Assembly (NCBI GenBank): GCA_049644305.1
Contig: JBARRQ010000128.1
Location: 1 to 7,664, forward strand
Direction: 5' to 3'
DNA length: 7,664 nucleotides
Source of the DNA: AC-32 sp049644305
Lineage (GTDB): Bacteria; Actinomycetota; Thermoleophilia; Gaiellales; Gaiellaceae
Shown here: positions 6,215 to 7,664 of the stretch, piece after piece
Layout: every line of letters starts with the position of its first letter
Numbering within the stretch: the stretch's first letter is position 1
The notes under the pieces: generated by a model
The model's database searches: none
Seen by the model: the letters and a program-made list of their open reading frames with translations, nothing else
What the model was told of the DNA's origin: nothing
Program-made: the position numbers and the translations under genes

Positions 6215-7340
6215 GAAATTCGGCATCGCCCTCCTCACAATCGTTCTCTGCACCGCCGCCGCCACCGCCCGTCCGGACCAAGCCGCCGCGGCGCGGGGAA
6301 TGCTCGTCGGCATCTACGACCCGGTCCAGCCTCTCGTCGCGCCCGAGAAGACGTTTCCGATCCTCGTCAAGCTCCGCGTGCAGGTCATTCGCATGGGCCT
6401 CGACTGGGGCAACTACATCGCGAAGCGCCGCCCGGCACATCCGGCCGACCCAACGGACCCGGCGTACAACTGGGACATCTACGACCGCCTCGTCCAGAAC
6501 GCACACAAGCACAAGATCCAGGTGCTGTTCACGATCTACGGCACGCCGAAGTGGGCAAACGGCGGCAAGGGCCTGAACCGCGCGCCCACGCAGATGTCGG
6601 ACCTGCGCCAGTTCGCGTACGCGGCGGCAAAGCGCTACAGCGGTGACTTCAAGCTGAGCGACGGAACCACGCTCCCCGGGGTGCGCAAGTGGATGGCGTG
6701 GAACGAGCCGAACAACCCGCTGTTCCTCCAGCCGCAGTGGGCACGGGCCGGCGGTGGGTACATCCCCGTAGCCGCACGAACGTACGTCCAGATCTGCACG
6801 GCCGTCTGGACCGGCGTCCACGAGACGGGCCTCAGCGAGACCGTGGCCTGCGGCGCCACCGACCCGCGCGGGAACAACAGAGCCCGCAGCATCCGGCCGT
6901 CGATCGCGCCCCTGACCTTCCTGCAGGCGCTCAAGACTTACGGGCTCAGGCACTTCGACGTCTATGCGCACCATCCGTACTACAGCGGCCCAGCAGACAC
7001 CCCGACGACGGTGCCGCGGGCGAAGACCGTTGTCACGCTCGCGAACATCGGCGTGCTGACCAAGCTGCTGACCCAGCTCTACGGGTACAAGCCGCTTTGG
7101 ATCACCGAGTACGGCTACCAGACGCGTCCACCGGACCGGCTGTTCGGCGTCAGCTGGAGCAACCAGGCCCGCTACCTCAGCGAGGCGTATGCGATCGCGC
7201 GGCGAAATCCCCGGATCACGCTGATGCTCTGGTTCCTCCTCAAGGACGAGGCGCGGCTCTCGGGGTGGCAGTCCGGCTTCTTCACGGCCTCCGGCACGAA
7301 GAAGCCCGCCTTTGATGCCTTCATGCGTCTTCCGCATTAG
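6204..7340 (+). CDS. Secreted clan-A (GH5/GH39-like) glycoside hydrolase
   Basis: From TTG 6204 the protein is 378 residues. It has a signal peptide at about 1-27 (GSRKFGIALLTIVLCTAAATA) and then a (beta/alpha)8-type domain. The acid/base site is N167-E168 in KWMAWNEPNNP, and the probable nucleophile is E302 in PLWITEYGYQT. These are the beta-strand 4 and 7 glutamates of clan GH-A. Supporting features are MGLDWGNY near the start of the barrel, TIYGTPKWA at about 110-118, DVYAHHPYY at 252-260 and LMLWFLLKDE at 340-349. The exact GH family and the sugar cut are not readable. Located between the UXS gene and the sugar transferase, it may trim, release or recycle the locus polymer outside the cell, as hydrolases in exopolysaccharide loci do. 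GTG 6117 is an alternative start but would put a hydrophilic Arg/Ser-rich extension before the signal peptide. No lipobox cysteine is seen (LC lies inside the hydrophobic core). Confidence 0.87.
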   Translation: MGSRKFGIALLTIVLCTAAATARPDQAAAARGMLVGIYDPVQPLVAPEKTFPILVKLRVQVIRMGLDWGNYIAKRRPAHPADPTDPAYNWDIYDRLVQNAHKHKIQVLFTIYGTPKWANGGKGLNRAPTQMSDLRQFAYAAAKRYSGDFKLSDGTTLPGVRKWMAWNEPNNPLFLQPQWARAGGGYIPVAARTYVQICTAVWTGVHETGLSETVACGATDPRGNNRARSIRPSIAPLTFLQALKTYGLRHFDVYAHHPYYSGPADTPTTVPRAKTVVTLANIGVLTKLLTQLYGYKPLWITEYGYQTRPPDRLFGVSWSNQARYLSEAYAIARRNPRITLMLWFLLKDEARLSGWQSGFFTASGTKKPAFDAFMRLPH

Positions 7341-7343
7341 CCT
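7338..7343 (+). promoter_or_regulatory. Candidate leaderless -10 box TAGCCT overlapping a stop codon
   Basis: The TAG stop of the hydrolase gene continues as TAGCCT, ending 7 nt before GTG 7351. The same hexamer occurs in the same arrangement at 2243-2248. The 10-nt gap has no Shine-Dalgarno sequence. A second TAG triplet (7345-7347) lies too close to the GTG to be its -10 box. Confidence 0.42.
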
Positions 7344-7350
7344 GTAGCTC

Positions 7351-7664
7351 GTGGCGATCAGGACACCGCAACGGGGGAGGGGTCGGATCCCCACCCCGGC
7401 TCGGACTGTCCGCACGCGGGCGTCCCGTATCTCGGCCGACATCCGCTCCGGCCGGCCGTTCTTCCTGACGCGCATTCAACTAGGAGCCGCGGGCCGAAGG
7501 CTGGCCAGCATCACCACGCTGGTCTGTCTCGACCTCGCCGGCCTCGTGCTCGGCCTCTACGCAGCTCTCGTCGCCCGCGAGCTGTACTACGGCACCCATC
7601 CGCTCTGGGGCTTCCTGTGGCGGATCGAGACCGACTGGCTCCCGTTCCTGACGCTGGTCACCGC
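7351..7664 (+). CDS. Polyprenyl-phosphate sugar-1-phosphate transferase (sugar transferase), N-terminal part, cut by window end
   Basis: The frame is open from GTG 7351 to the window end, giving 104 residues with no stop. A strongly basic cytoplasmic N-terminus (1-50, many Arg) leads to a membrane helix at about 53-76 (ITTLVCLDLAGLVLGLYAAL). Then comes ARELYYGTHPLWGFLWRIETDWLPFL, the loop before a second helix beginning near residue 96. This resembles the membrane-rich N-terminal part of WbaP/CpsE-type polyisoprenyl-phosphate glycosylphosphotransferases as found in actinobacterial exopolysaccharide loci. The diagnostic catalytic domain (PF02397) would lie beyond the window, so the call rests on N-terminal resemblance and gene context. 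Such enzymes start polysaccharide repeat units by moving a sugar-1-phosphate onto undecaprenyl phosphate. GTG is preferred because the coding frame begins 10 nt after the previous stop. Another multi-helix membrane protein remains possible. Confidence 0.7.
   Translation, partial: MAIRTPQRGRGRIPTPARTVRTRASRISADIRSGRPFFLTRIQLGAAGRRLASITTLVCLDLAGLVLGLYAALVARELYYGTHPLWGFLWRIETDWLPFLTLVT

Noticed and set aside
6111..7475. Long open frame on the - strand (454 codons) opposite the glycoside hydrolase
   Set aside because: Same composition artefact. The + strand frame has a signal peptide and both catalytic glutamates, and the - frame shows no recognisable motif.
1..7664. A defence system, prophage, CRISPR array or mobile element
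   Set aside because: No nuclease, helicase, integrase, transposase, spaced direct repeats or terminal inverted repeats were recognised. Composition is uniform across the window.

Overview
The window reads as a high-GC actinobacterial chromosome segment. GC-rich codon use, frequent GTG/TTG starts and the protein types suggest the class Thermoleophilia (Gaiellales/Solirubrobacterales-like). That placement is inferred from style and remembered family resemblance, not from a marker gene. All eight genes lie on the + strand and are packed almost end to end. No RNA gene, CRISPR array, insertion sequence or convincing terminator was seen.

Region 1 (1-2245) holds two collinear, tandem-duplicated PQQ-like beta-propeller proteins. 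The first is cut by the window start. The second is anchored by an N-terminal membrane helix and joined to the first by an ATGA overlap. Region 2 (2258-3325) encodes a secreted M23 (LytM-type) metallopeptidase with a complete set of zinc/catalytic residues and a C-terminal beta-sandwich-like part. Region 3 (3339-7664) is a surface-polysaccharide module. It contains a Wzz-like chain-length/co-polymerase protein without a kinase domain, a membrane-attached GT2 glycosyltransferase of the dolichol-phosphate-mannose-synthase type, a UDP-glucuronate decarboxylase (UDP-xylose synthase), a secreted clan-A glycoside hydrolase, and the start of a polyprenyl-phosphate sugar-1-phosphate transferase that runs off the window.

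Together the genes suggest a cell-envelope glycan locus. The sugar transferase would start the repeat unit on lipid carrier, the decarboxylase would supply UDP-xylose, the GT2 enzyme would charge a lipid or add a sugar, the Wzz-like protein would set chain length, the hydrolase would trim or release product, and the M23 peptidase and propellers would act on or scaffold the envelope outside the membrane. The assembly of these roles is inference; the individual family calls are well supported by motifs.

The most unusual feature is regulatory. At four of the short gene junctions the TAG stop codon of the upstream gene is also the first three bases of a TAGNNT box, 6-10 nt before the next start, and no Shine-Dalgarno sequence is properly placed. 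A fifth start (5276) has TAACAT exactly 6 nt upstream. This looks like a series of leaderless or near-leaderless promoters built over stop codons, within what would otherwise be called one operon.
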